Shown here in pieces: positions 22,556-29,241 of a stretch of 29,241 nucleotides of DNA. A program made the position numbers and the translations under genes. This stretch comes from JBBIOI01 sp037443425 (lineage in GTDB: Bacteria > Desulfobacterota > BSN033 > UBA1163). The stretch lies in NCBI GenBank assembly GCA_037443425.1, contig JBBIOI010000038.1, positions 1 through 29,241 of the forward strand, given 5' to 3'. The notes beneath the pieces were generated by a model that was given only the letters and a program-made list of their open reading frames with translations, did no database searches and had not been told where the DNA came from. Positions within the stretch are counted from its first letter, which is position 1. Each line of letters opens with the position of its first letter.

Positions 22556-23800
22556 ATGGAGTTTCATGTTGATATTGGACCACAATACGAAGGAGAAGTG
22601 ATAAGAAAGGAAAATCTTTATATCGAATTTGGAGGGCCTAAAGTCCCTCATAAGTTTGAGCTCGCCACAGTTAAAAGCCCTGATGAGATTGAACACGAAA
22701 AGGTAGAGATAATAGGACCGGACATAAGCGAACTCGAACCTTATAACCCTGAAACGGATAAGGGAGGATCATATCCTATTGCCATTTTAATAGATGTTGC
22801 AGGTGCTGAACTTGATAAGGATGCAGAACCTATAATTGAGAGAAAGATCCATATGTATCTAAACTTCATTCAGGGCTGGTACCATATGAACCAGAGGCAG
22901 GATATGTGGGTAAGGATGAGCACGGATGCCTATAAGATGGGTTTTACATCACTACGGGAGTTGGGTGAAATCTTTAACTTCCTATTCACTTCTGAAATGC
23001 CAATTATTGAGAAAATCCAGACTACTATTATTACTGATCCTAAAAAGGTTGAAGAACTTTTGCCCGAGGCCCTAAAAAGATACCAGGCTCGAGATGAACG
23101 TGCAAGGCAACTAAAAGATGAGGATGTTGATACATTCTATGGCTGTGTGCTTTGTCAAAGTTTTGCTCCAACACACTGCTCAATTATTGCCCCAAACAGG
23201 ATAGCCAATTGTGGAGCAATTAACTGGTTCGATGGTCGTGCAGCTGCAAAGATTGACCCAGAGGGACCAATATTTGCAATCCCGAAAGGGGAGTTGATCG
23301 ATCCAATAAAGGGAGAATATGAAGGCGTTAATAAGGTTGTAGCAGAAAAATCCCTTGGCACATACGATCGCGTCTATCTTTATAGTGCATTTGAACATCC
23401 ACATACATCATGTGGTTGCTTTCAGGCTATTGTCTTTTATATCCCTGAAGTTGATGCATTCGGTATTGTTCATAGGGAATACAAAGGTGAAACAGTTATA
23501 GGAATGACCTTCTCAAGGATGGCAGGTGAGACATCAGGTGGTAAACAGATAGAGGGAAGGCTTGGAACTGGTCTTGAACAAATTAGATCCCCTAAGTTCA
23601 TTCAGGCTGATGGGGGACTGGCAAGGATCGTCTGGATGCCAAAAGAGATTAAGGAAAGATTCAGAGACGTTCTCGAGGCAAAAGGACTATATGATAAGAT
23701 TGCCACAGAAGATGATGCCAAAAATCCTGACGAATTGGTAGCCTTTTTGGAAAAGGTTGGTCATCCATGGATTAAAGGAGAAGTTGAACTTCCAACATAA
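22556..23800 (+). CDS. cdhC: Acetyl-CoA synthase, short archaeal-type (beta subunit)
   Basis: A 414-aa acetyl-CoA synthase (CdhC/AcsB) that assembles acetyl-CoA from a methyl group, CO and CoA at the Ni-Ni-[4Fe-4S] A-cluster. The cluster ligands are C197, C200, C208 and C219 for the [4Fe-4S], with the C286-G287-C288 motif (HTSCGCF) for the distal Ni. GETSGGKQIEGRLGTGLEQI and LGTYDRVYLYSAFEHPHTS are typical. It begins at what is the second domain of the 729-aa Moorella enzyme; the N-terminal domain that channels CO and binds CODH in bacteria is missing, as in archaea. AAGGAG precedes the ATG. A hairpin follows before acsC. Confidence 0.96.
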   Translation: MEFHVDIGPQYEGEVIRKENLYIEFGGPKVPHKFELATVKSPDEIEHEKVEIIGPDISELEPYNPETDKGGSYPIAILIDVAGAELDKDAEPIIERKIHMYLNFIQGWYHMNQRQDMWVRMSTDAYKMGFTSLRELGEIFNFLFTSEMPIIEKIQTTIITDPKKVEELLPEALKRYQARDERARQLKDEDVDTFYGCVLCQSFAPTHCSIIAPNRIANCGAINWFDGRAAAKIDPEGPIFAIPKGELIDPIKGEYEGVNKVVAEKSLGTYDRVYLYSAFEHPHTSCGCFQAIVFYIPEVDAFGIVHREYKGETVIGMTFSRMAGETSGGKQIEGRLGTGLEQIRSPKFIQADGGLARIVWMPKEIKERFRDVLEAKGLYDKIATEDDAKNPDELVAFLEKVGHPWIKGEVELPT

Positions 23801-23805
23801 AACTG

Positions 23806-23841
23806 GTGATATGTTTTGGTTGTCATTTAACCAATTATCAC
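23806..23841 (+). promoter_or_regulatory. Hairpin between cdhC and acsC
   Basis: GTGATA (23806-23811) pairs with TATCAC (23836-23841), and TTGGTT (23816-23821) with AACCAA (23829-23834), loop 7 nt. No T-run follows, so it is more likely an mRNA-processing or stabilising structure than a terminator. It lies about 30 nt before the acsC ribosome site. Confidence 0.4.
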
Positions 23842-23871
23842 ATTTAACTATACTTTAAGAGGGGGTGTTAT

Positions 23872-25233
23872 ATGCCAGTATCAGGTTCAGAAATTGTAAA
23901 GATGCTTCCAGGAAGAAAACCCTGCAAGGATTGTGGTTTTCCAACTTGTTTTGCCTTTGCAATGAAGTTGGCAACAGGTGGCACAACCCTGGATAAATGC
24001 CCTTACTTAACACCGGAGGTAAAGGCAAAACTTGAGGATATGCTTGCTCCTGCAATCAAGCTTGTTACTATTGGAACAGGAGAAAATAAGGTTCAGGTTG
24101 GAAATGAAGAGGTTATTTACAGACATGAAAAAACCTTTGTCCATCCGCCAGGAATTGCAATACTTATCTCAGATAAAGAGAGCGATTCAAAAGTTGAAGA
24201 GAAAATAAAGAAGGTAAAAGAACTACAGTTCCCATGGGTTGGCCTTACGCTAAAGGCTGAACTCATTGCACTTCATTTTGAATCCGGAGATAGAAATAAA
24301 TTTCTATCCTTAGTTAAGAAGGTCTATGACTCTTCAAATCAAGGTTTGATCATCATCTCAGAAGATATGGACACCCTTTTTGCAGCAAGAGATATCTGTC
24401 AGGATAGACGTCCTTTATTATACCCTATTACAAAAGAGAATATCGATCAGGCCATTCCAAAGCTCAAAGAAAAACCCACTCCAGTTGGTGTTCGAGGAGC
24501 AAATATTGAAGAGCTTATACCTCTTACTAAAAAGTTAAAAGAGGCTGGAGTTGATGAAGCCCTTCTTGATCCAGGATCAAAGAATCTGTTGGATGCAATA
24601 AGGGACCAGACATTTATTCGAAGGGCAGCCCTAAAGCAAGGATTTAGACCACTTGGATATCCAACCATTGCATTTCCCTGCTTTATGGTAAAAGATGGTC
24701 TAAAGGAAATCCTTACAGCATCTGTCTTTGTCATTAAGTTTGCATCTGTGATTGTACTCTCAGACTTTGACCAGTATTCACTTCTTCCACTTCTTGTGCT
24801 TCGCCTAAACATCTATACTGATCCTCGATTCCCAATGGCTGTTGAAGAAAAGTACTATGAAATTGGTGAACCTGACGAGAATGCACCAGTTCTTATTACT
24901 TCAAACTGGGCATTAACATATTTTATCGTTTACTCTGCTATAGAGGCAACGAAGATCCCGTCCTTCCTATGTGTAAAGGATACGGAAGGACTTGGAGTAC
25001 TCACTGGCTGGGCTGCTGGTAAATTTACAGGTGATTCTGTTGGAGCAATGATCAAGAAATCAGGGATTGAAAGCCGGGTTAAAAACAAAAAGATCGTTAT
25101 ACCGGGAAGGGTTGCAAGGATAAAAGGAGAACTTGAAGATGCACTTCCAGGATGGGAGGTAGTTGTGGGTCCGAGAGAGGCTTCAGGGATCGGAACATTT
25201 CTACCAGAATATGTTAAAAGCTTGAGGAAATGA
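23872..25233 (+). CDS. acsC: CODH/ACS corrinoid protein large (gamma) subunit
   Basis: A 453-aa large subunit of the corrinoid iron-sulfur protein (AcsC/CdhE). The N-terminal [4Fe-4S] domain has C18, C21, C26 and C43 in the pattern CKDCGFPTC...DKCP; this cluster reactivates the cobalt after accidental oxidation. A TIM barrel follows (about 90-310; PTPVGVRGANIEELIPL near 205), then a Rossmann-like corrinoid-binding domain with SNWALTYFIVYSAIEATKIP and GVLTGWAAGKFTG. It partners AcsD and accepts methyl from AcsE. GAGGGGGTG sets the start. The stop overlaps the nuoE start (ATGA, 25230-25233), tying the carbonyl-branch genes to the NADH module. Confidence 0.96.
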   Translation: MPVSGSEIVKMLPGRKPCKDCGFPTCFAFAMKLATGGTTLDKCPYLTPEVKAKLEDMLAPAIKLVTIGTGENKVQVGNEEVIYRHEKTFVHPPGIAILISDKESDSKVEEKIKKVKELQFPWVGLTLKAELIALHFESGDRNKFLSLVKKVYDSSNQGLIIISEDMDTLFAARDICQDRRPLLYPITKENIDQAIPKLKEKPTPVGVRGANIEELIPLTKKLKEAGVDEALLDPGSKNLLDAIRDQTFIRRAALKQGFRPLGYPTIAFPCFMVKDGLKEILTASVFVIKFASVIVLSDFDQYSLLPLLVLRLNIYTDPRFPMAVEEKYYEIGEPDENAPVLITSNWALTYFIVYSAIEATKIPSFLCVKDTEGLGVLTGWAAGKFTGDSVGAMIKKSGIESRVKNKKIVIPGRVARIKGELEDALPGWEVVVGPREASGIGTFLPEYVKSLRK

Positions 25234-25727
25234 AAGGAGAAGAAGATAAAAGGCTCGAGGATTTAGAAAGAATTCTCGAAGACTTTAAAAAGAAAGAAAA
25301 AAATGGCTTAATTCCAATCCTGCTTGAGATCCAAAAGAGATTTGGCTACCTTCCAGAAGAGGTCTTAAAAAAAGTAGCCACTTTCCTTGAAATGAAACCT
25401 ATTGAGGTTTGGGAAGTGGCTACTTTTTTTAATCAATTTCGTTTAAAACCTCTCGGGAAGAATCACATAAAAGTATGTATGGGAACAGCCTGCCATCTTG
25501 CAGGAGGAAGATTGGTCCTTGAGGCACTTGAACGGGAATTAAATATAAAGGTAGGGGATACATCATCGGATGGGAATTTTAGCCTTGAAAGGGTTGCCTG
25601 TATTGGTTGCTGTATGCTTGCACCAGTTATGGTAATTAGAGATAAAATCTTCCCAAAGATGTCTCCATTTAAAGTTGAAGAATCACTTATTCCATATAGA
25701 CAGGAAGAAAAATCTTCTGAAAAATGA
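25230..25727 (+). CDS. nuoE: NuoE-like [2Fe-2S] subunit (HydC/HndA-like)
   Basis: A 165-aa thioredoxin-fold protein with one [2Fe-2S] cluster on C83, C88, C124 and C128 (CMGTAC and CIGCC), preceded by the usual helical part (ILLEIQKRFGYLPEEVL, VWEVATFFNQF). It is the small partner of the NADH-oxidising flavoprotein NuoF/HydB. Both ends overlap neighbours as ATGA: acsC upstream and nuoF downstream, so strong translational coupling is likely. In bifurcating hydrogenases and formate dehydrogenases the equivalent subunit is needed for NAD(P)H electron transfer. Length is standard. Confidence 0.93.
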   Translation: MKGEEDKRLEDLERILEDFKKKEKNGLIPILLEIQKRFGYLPEEVLKKVATFLEMKPIEVWEVATFFNQFRLKPLGKNHIKVCMGTACHLAGGRLVLEALERELNIKVGDTSSDGNFSLERVACIGCCMLAPVMVIRDKIFPKMSPFKVEESLIPYRQEEKSSEK

Positions 25728-27682
25728 ATTTTGAAGAATTAAAACTCAGAGCTGAAACAAAATGGAAAACATTAAGGCATAGAGCCCATATACTCATCGG
25801 GACCGCCACATGTGGGAGAGCAGCTGGTGCCATTGAAACAATGGAGGCTTTTAAAAAAGAGTTATTGCGTCGAGATATTGATATACCTATCATTCAAGTG
25901 GGATGTCTTGGATTATGCTTTGGAGAACCCTTAGTAATCATTTCAAAACCAGAGTCTCTTAGCGTTGTCTATCCAAACATCACACCTGAATTGACCCCTC
26001 GTCTGATAGATGGATTTATAATCGGTGATGATCCATGTTTAGAACTTGCCATGGGAACATTTGAAGTCAATGAAAATGGATCTCCCTTTATTCCAGAGCT
26101 TCAGAGATTTGAATATGAGCTCCGATTAATACTTCGACGCTGTGGTTTTATCGATCCAGAAGATATCGATCAATATATAGCAACTGGTGGTTACAGGGCA
26201 CTGGATAAAGCATTAAAAATGAAACCCTCTGAAATCCTAAAAGAGGTAAAAAGATCAGGTCTTCGTGGCAGGGGGGGAGCAGGATTTCCAACAGGTCTTA
26301 AATGGGAACAGTGTTTTAATGCTAAAGGAGAAAAAAAGTATGTAATATGTAACGCAGATGAAGGAGACCCTGGAGCCTTTATGGACAGGGTTATCCTTGA
26401 AAGCGACCCTCATGAGGTCATAGAAGGTATGATTATTGCTGCCTATACAATAGGAGCACATGAAGGTTATATTTATGTTCGAGCAGAATATCCACTTGCA
26501 ATTGAACGGATAGGTATCGCTTTAAGAGAATCTGAAGAATCAGGAATATTGGGAGATAATATCTTAGGAAGTAATTTTTCTTTCAATATAAAAATCGCCG
26601 AAGGTGCAGGTGCATTTGTATCAGGAGAGGCAACAGCCCTTGTTTCAGCAATTGAAGGAAAACGAAGTGAACCAAGGGTTAGACCTCCACGTCTTTCAGA
26701 GGTTGGCCTCTGGGGTTACCCTACCCTTCTAAATAATGTTAAGACATTCTCTTATATCCCTTTTATTATTGATCAGGGTGCTGATAAATTCTCATCAATA
26801 GGAACTGAGAGGAGTGTTAAGACATTCTCTTATATCCCTTTTATTATTGATCAGGGTGCTGATAAATTCTCATCAATAGGAACTGAGAGGAGTAAAGGAA
26901 CAGCAGTTTTTACACTTGCGGGCAAGATAAAATATCCAGGTCTTACCGAAGTCCCAATGGGAACAACCCTTAAAAGAATCGCCTTTGATATAGCAGGCGG
27001 TTTAAAAGAGGAAAAACAATTTAAGGCTGTCCAGATAGGCGGCCCTTCAGGAGGCTGCATTCCAGAAAATCTTTTTGATATCCCCATAGATTTTGACTCT
27101 TTAAATGAGGCTGGATCAATGATGGGATCGGGTGGAATGATATTTATGAATGAGGATGATTGTGCTGTAGATACTGCAAGATTTTTCCTCGACTTTACAA
27201 CGAAAGAATCCTGTGGGAAATGTACTATGTGTCGGATTGGAACATTTCAACTTCTTAATCTCCTTGAGAAGATAACGACTGGAAGGGCAGACCTAAATGA
27301 CCTTGAAACACTTGAAAAACTTTCCGAGGATGTTAAGTTAGGATCACTCTGTGGACTTGGCCGTTCAGCTCCAAATCCAATTCTTACAACACTTCGATAC
27401 TTCCGTGATGAATACTTAGCTCATATTGTTGAAAAAAGATGCCCTTCGCTTGTATGCAAAGATCTTATTGCATATTATATTATCCCTGATAAATGTGATA
27501 GGGCATGTGAACATTGCATCCTTGTTTGTCCTACTGAAGCGATTAAAGGTTTGAAAGGAGAAATAAAAGTAATAGACCAGCAGAAGTGCTCAAAATGCGG
27601 TACATGTCTTGAGGTGTGTCCAAAAGAATATCATGCTATAATTAAAGTATCTCCTATTAGTAAAATCGTACCCCAGTGCTAA
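25724..27682 (+). CDS. nuoF: NuoF/HydB-like NADH-binding flavoprotein with 26-residue internal duplication
   Basis: A 652-aa FMN/iron-sulfur subunit. A thioredoxin-like [2Fe-2S] domain comes first (C30, C61, C65). The NuoF core follows: FMN/NADH-binding GLRGRGGAGFPTGLKW (179-194), CNADEGDPGAFMDR (209-222), an SLBB-type domain, and a [4Fe-4S] site C497, C500, C503, C543. The tail has the CPSLVC pair (573, 578) and two ferredoxin motifs (591-602, 622-632), the layout of HydB/HndC of electron-bifurcating complexes. Residues 339-364 are repeated exactly at 365-390 by a 78-bp tandem duplication just before KGTAVFTLAGK. The first tail motif is CX3C where CX2C is normal. It should oxidise or reduce NAD(P)(H) together with NuoE and the NuoG-like protein at 17137-17766. 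Confidence 0.93.
   Translation: MNFEELKLRAETKWKTLRHRAHILIGTATCGRAAGAIETMEAFKKELLRRDIDIPIIQVGCLGLCFGEPLVIISKPESLSVVYPNITPELTPRLIDGFIIGDDPCLELAMGTFEVNENGSPFIPELQRFEYELRLILRRCGFIDPEDIDQYIATGGYRALDKALKMKPSEILKEVKRSGLRGRGGAGFPTGLKWEQCFNAKGEKKYVICNADEGDPGAFMDRVILESDPHEVIEGMIIAAYTIGAHEGYIYVRAEYPLAIERIGIALRESEESGILGDNILGSNFSFNIKIAEGAGAFVSGEATALVSAIEGKRSEPRVRPPRLSEVGLWGYPTLLNNVKTFSYIPFIIDQGADKFSSIGTERSVKTFSYIPFIIDQGADKFSSIGTERSKGTAVFTLAGKIKYPGLTEVPMGTTLKRIAFDIAGGLKEEKQFKAVQIGGPSGGCIPENLFDIPIDFDSLNEAGSMMGSGGMIFMNEDDCAVDTARFFLDFTTKESCGKCTMCRIGTFQLLNLLEKITTGRADLNDLETLEKLSEDVKLGSLCGLGRSAPNPILTTLRYFRDEYLAHIVEKRCPSLVCKDLIAYYIIPDKCDRACEHCILVCPTEAIKGLKGEIKVIDQQKCSKCGTCLEVCPKEYHAIIKVSPISKIVPQC
26738..26893 (+). 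repeat. Perfect 78-bp tandem duplication inside nuoF
   Basis: Two identical 78-bp copies, 26738-26815 and 26816-26893, each coding 26 residues from VKTFSYIPF to SIGTERS. The frame is kept and no base differs between copies. Confidence 0.97.
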
Positions 27683-27736
27683 AGGGTGATTCAATTTATT
27701 GTGAAATAGGAGATAATAAAAATCAGGGAGGAAAAG

Positions 27737-28492
27737 ATGGCCCGAAAGATTGTCTCGACAGGCCGTGGAGGATCTGGAAAATCTACATTTGTTGCATTAA
27801 TGAGTAGGTACCTTACACCGCCATCATTACTTATTGATCTTGATCCTGATCTAAGCCTTGCAGATATGCTCGGTATAGACCTTGCCAAAGAAGGGAAAAG
27901 AACTCTGGTTGAAGTATTATATGATGCAGTTAGTGAAAGAAAAAGGGGAGGAAGCCCTCTAACCCCTGTTGAGGACCGTTTCAAGGGAATGATGTGGGGA
28001 GAATGTATTTATGAGGGAAAAGGGTTCGATCTAATTACACTTGGAACAAAGGATCTGGAAGGATGCTATTGCTATCCTGATCATCTTTTGAGAAAGACTA
28101 TTTCAGATCTTTCAAAAAACTATAGAAATCTCGTTATAGATTCACCCGCAGGTCTGGAGCATCTTAATCGAAACATTGTTTCAGAAGTCGATTATATTTT
28201 TGTTATACTCGATCCCTCAGAAAAATCTTTCACCCATATAAAGAAGGTAAAGGCTATCCTGAAAGAAGTGGGAATCATGTATCAAAATTTTTACGTCCTT
28301 GCAAATTATATGTATGACGAAGAATCTGAAAAGTATTTGAATCAGCTCGATGGTGCATATCTGGGAAAAATAGAATATGATAAAAAGGTTGAAGAATATA
28401 ATTTAAAAGGAGAATCTTTACGAAAACTTCCTGAAGATTCACCGGCTTTAATTTCTGTAAAAAAAATATTGCAAAAAGCGAGGTTAATTTAA
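27737..28492 (+). CDS. cooC: CooC-type nickel-insertion ATPase (first copy)
   Basis: A 251-aa MinD/SIMIBI-class ATPase that probably loads nickel into the C-cluster of CODH and perhaps the A-cluster of ACS. The P-loop is GRGGSGKST (9-17), where the first signature residue, normally Lys, is Arg (R10). LLIDLDPDLSLADMLG is the switch/Walker A' strand and VIDSPAGLEHLNR the Walker B region. C110 and C112 (GCYCYPD) match the CXC nickel site at the CooC dimer interface. GGGAGGA lies before the ATG, 54 nt after nuoF. The next gene is a close paralogue starting 1 nt after this stop. Confidence 0.9.
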   Translation: MARKIVSTGRGGSGKSTFVALMSRYLTPPSLLIDLDPDLSLADMLGIDLAKEGKRTLVEVLYDAVSERKRGGSPLTPVEDRFKGMMWGECIYEGKGFDLITLGTKDLEGCYCYPDHLLRKTISDLSKNYRNLVIDSPAGLEHLNRNIVSEVDYIFVILDPSEKSFTHIKKVKAILKEVGIMYQNFYVLANYMYDEESEKYLNQLDGAYLGKIEYDKKVEEYNLKGESLRKLPEDSPALISVKKILQKARLI

Positions 28493-28493
28493 G

Positions 28494-29241
28494 ATGGTAA
28501 AAATAAATGTAGTTACGGGAAGGGGAGGAACAGGCAAATCAACATTCACAACATTATTTACCAGATTTATAAATATAAAACCACTTCTCCTCATCGATCT
28601 TGATCCAGATGGGAGTCTTCCAAAAATGCTTGGTTTAGACCTTGAAAAGGAGGGTAAATTAACTATCTCAGATGCACTTTATGATGTAATGGGTAAAAGA
28701 AGAGATACAAAAGATGTTCCTGATCTTCTTAAGAAGAGGATGGAGGAAGGTTCTATCATATATAGAAGTAAAAAATTTGATATTATTGCACTCGGGACAA
28801 AACTTGCTCCAGGTTGCTATTGTTTGCCTGATGAGATGATAAAGGAAATGATTAGAAACCTTAAGCATGATTATGAAATGATAATTGTCGATTCTCCTGC
28901 AGGTCTTGAACACCTCAATAGAAAAGTAACCCCGGATATTGATGATCTTTTCGTAATTCTCGATCCTTCAGAGAAGTCTTTAAAACACATTGAAAGGATA
29001 AAACATGTGACAAGAGGAGTAAGGATAAATTATAAAAATTTCTATCTGGTAGGAAATTACAGATTCAATGATGAGACTGAGTCTTATTTACTAAATTCAG
29101 GAGAAAAATATATTGGTAGAGTATTATTTGATAAACTTGTAAGAGATTTTAATCTCGAGGGGAAATCCCTATTTGAAATTCCAGAGGATTCCCCATCTTC
29201 ATTGTCAATAAAAAAGATAATAAAGGAAGCTGGCTATGATA
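28494..29241 (+). CDS. CooC-type nickel-insertion ATPase (second copy, cut by window end)
   Basis: An open frame of 249 codons runs to the window edge without a stop; the residues present already cover nearly the full CooC length. P-loop GRGGTGKST, again with Arg in place of the signature Lys; LLLIDLDPDGSLPKMLG; GCYCLPD with the CXC nickel motif; IVDSPAGLEHLNR. It is clearly paralogous to the preceding protein throughout (ILDPSEKS is shared exactly) but well diverged, so the duplication is old. A GAGG inside the end of the first copy can serve as ribosome site. The two may form a heterodimer or serve CODH and ACS separately. Confidence 0.88.
   Translation, partial: MVKINVVTGRGGTGKSTFTTLFTRFINIKPLLLIDLDPDGSLPKMLGLDLEKEGKLTISDALYDVMGKRRDTKDVPDLLKKRMEEGSIIYRSKKFDIIALGTKLAPGCYCLPDEMIKEMIRNLKHDYEMIIVDSPAGLEHLNRKVTPDIDDLFVILDPSEKSLKHIERIKHVTRGVRINYKNFYLVGNYRFNDETESYLLNSGEKYIGRVLFDKLVRDFNLEGKSLFEIPEDSPSSLSIKKIIKEAGYD

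Noticed and set aside
14462..27087. Several long minus-strand open frames across the Wood-Ljungdahl genes
   Set aside because: All are antisense to strongly conserved coding sequence and have no recognisable motifs or ribosome sites.

Overview
The window is about 29 kb of AT-rich bacterial DNA with tight Shine-Dalgarno sites. It looks like an obligate anaerobe fixing or oxidising C1/acetyl units by the Wood-Ljungdahl pathway. The cell is probably diderm (a PagL-like outer-membrane beta-barrel), exports proteins by Tat and stores glycogen. Scattered 'gtcattccgagcg' palindromic repeats and the long form of Fhs fit an uncultured Desulfobacterota-like or related candidate lineage; that placement is inference only.

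The left half (1-13.9 kb) is ordinary accessory genome in short units. In order: a DUF456 membrane protein, a four-cluster ferredoxin and an aldehyde:ferredoxin oxidoreductase, coupled by overlaps; an M23 endopeptidase; a convergent glycogen branching enzyme; a small secreted-protein gene broken by an in-frame stop; a LapA-like membrane protein; a nitronate monooxygenase; tRNA-Thr(TGT); a Tat-exported amidohydrolase; yjbQ and a DnaJ-family gene; and a pair encoding a Tat-signal O-methyltransferase and a PagL-like barrel. The long intergenic regions are filled with small palindromic repeats.

The right half (14.1-29.2 kb) is one large Wood-Ljungdahl cluster, all on the + strand: fhs, folD, a NuoG/HydA-N-terminal-like protein, acsE, acsD, cdhA, cdhB, cdhC/acsB, acsC, nuoE, nuoF, and two cooC paralogues (the second cut by the window edge). 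Fhs and FolD make methylene-THF. AcsE moves the methyl group from methyl-THF to the corrinoid protein AcsCD. CdhAB makes CO from CO2, and CdhC joins methyl, CO and CoA. The CooC proteins probably load nickel. The NuoG-like protein with NuoE and NuoF makes a complete NADH-reacting electron module whose catalytic partner (formate dehydrogenase, methylene-THF reductase or other) is not in the window. The carbonyl branch is archaeal in architecture (768-aa CODH with a ferredoxin insert, separate epsilon subunit, 414-aa ACS without the N-terminal domain), but the methyl branch is the bacterial tetrahydrofolate type.

Points worth a second look: perfect in-frame tandem duplications in nuoF (78 bp) and fhs (21 bp), a perfect CRP/FNR-type operator at the predicted fhs promoter, a 14-bp hairpin between fhs and folD, and twin CooC proteins with arginine in place of the signature lysine.
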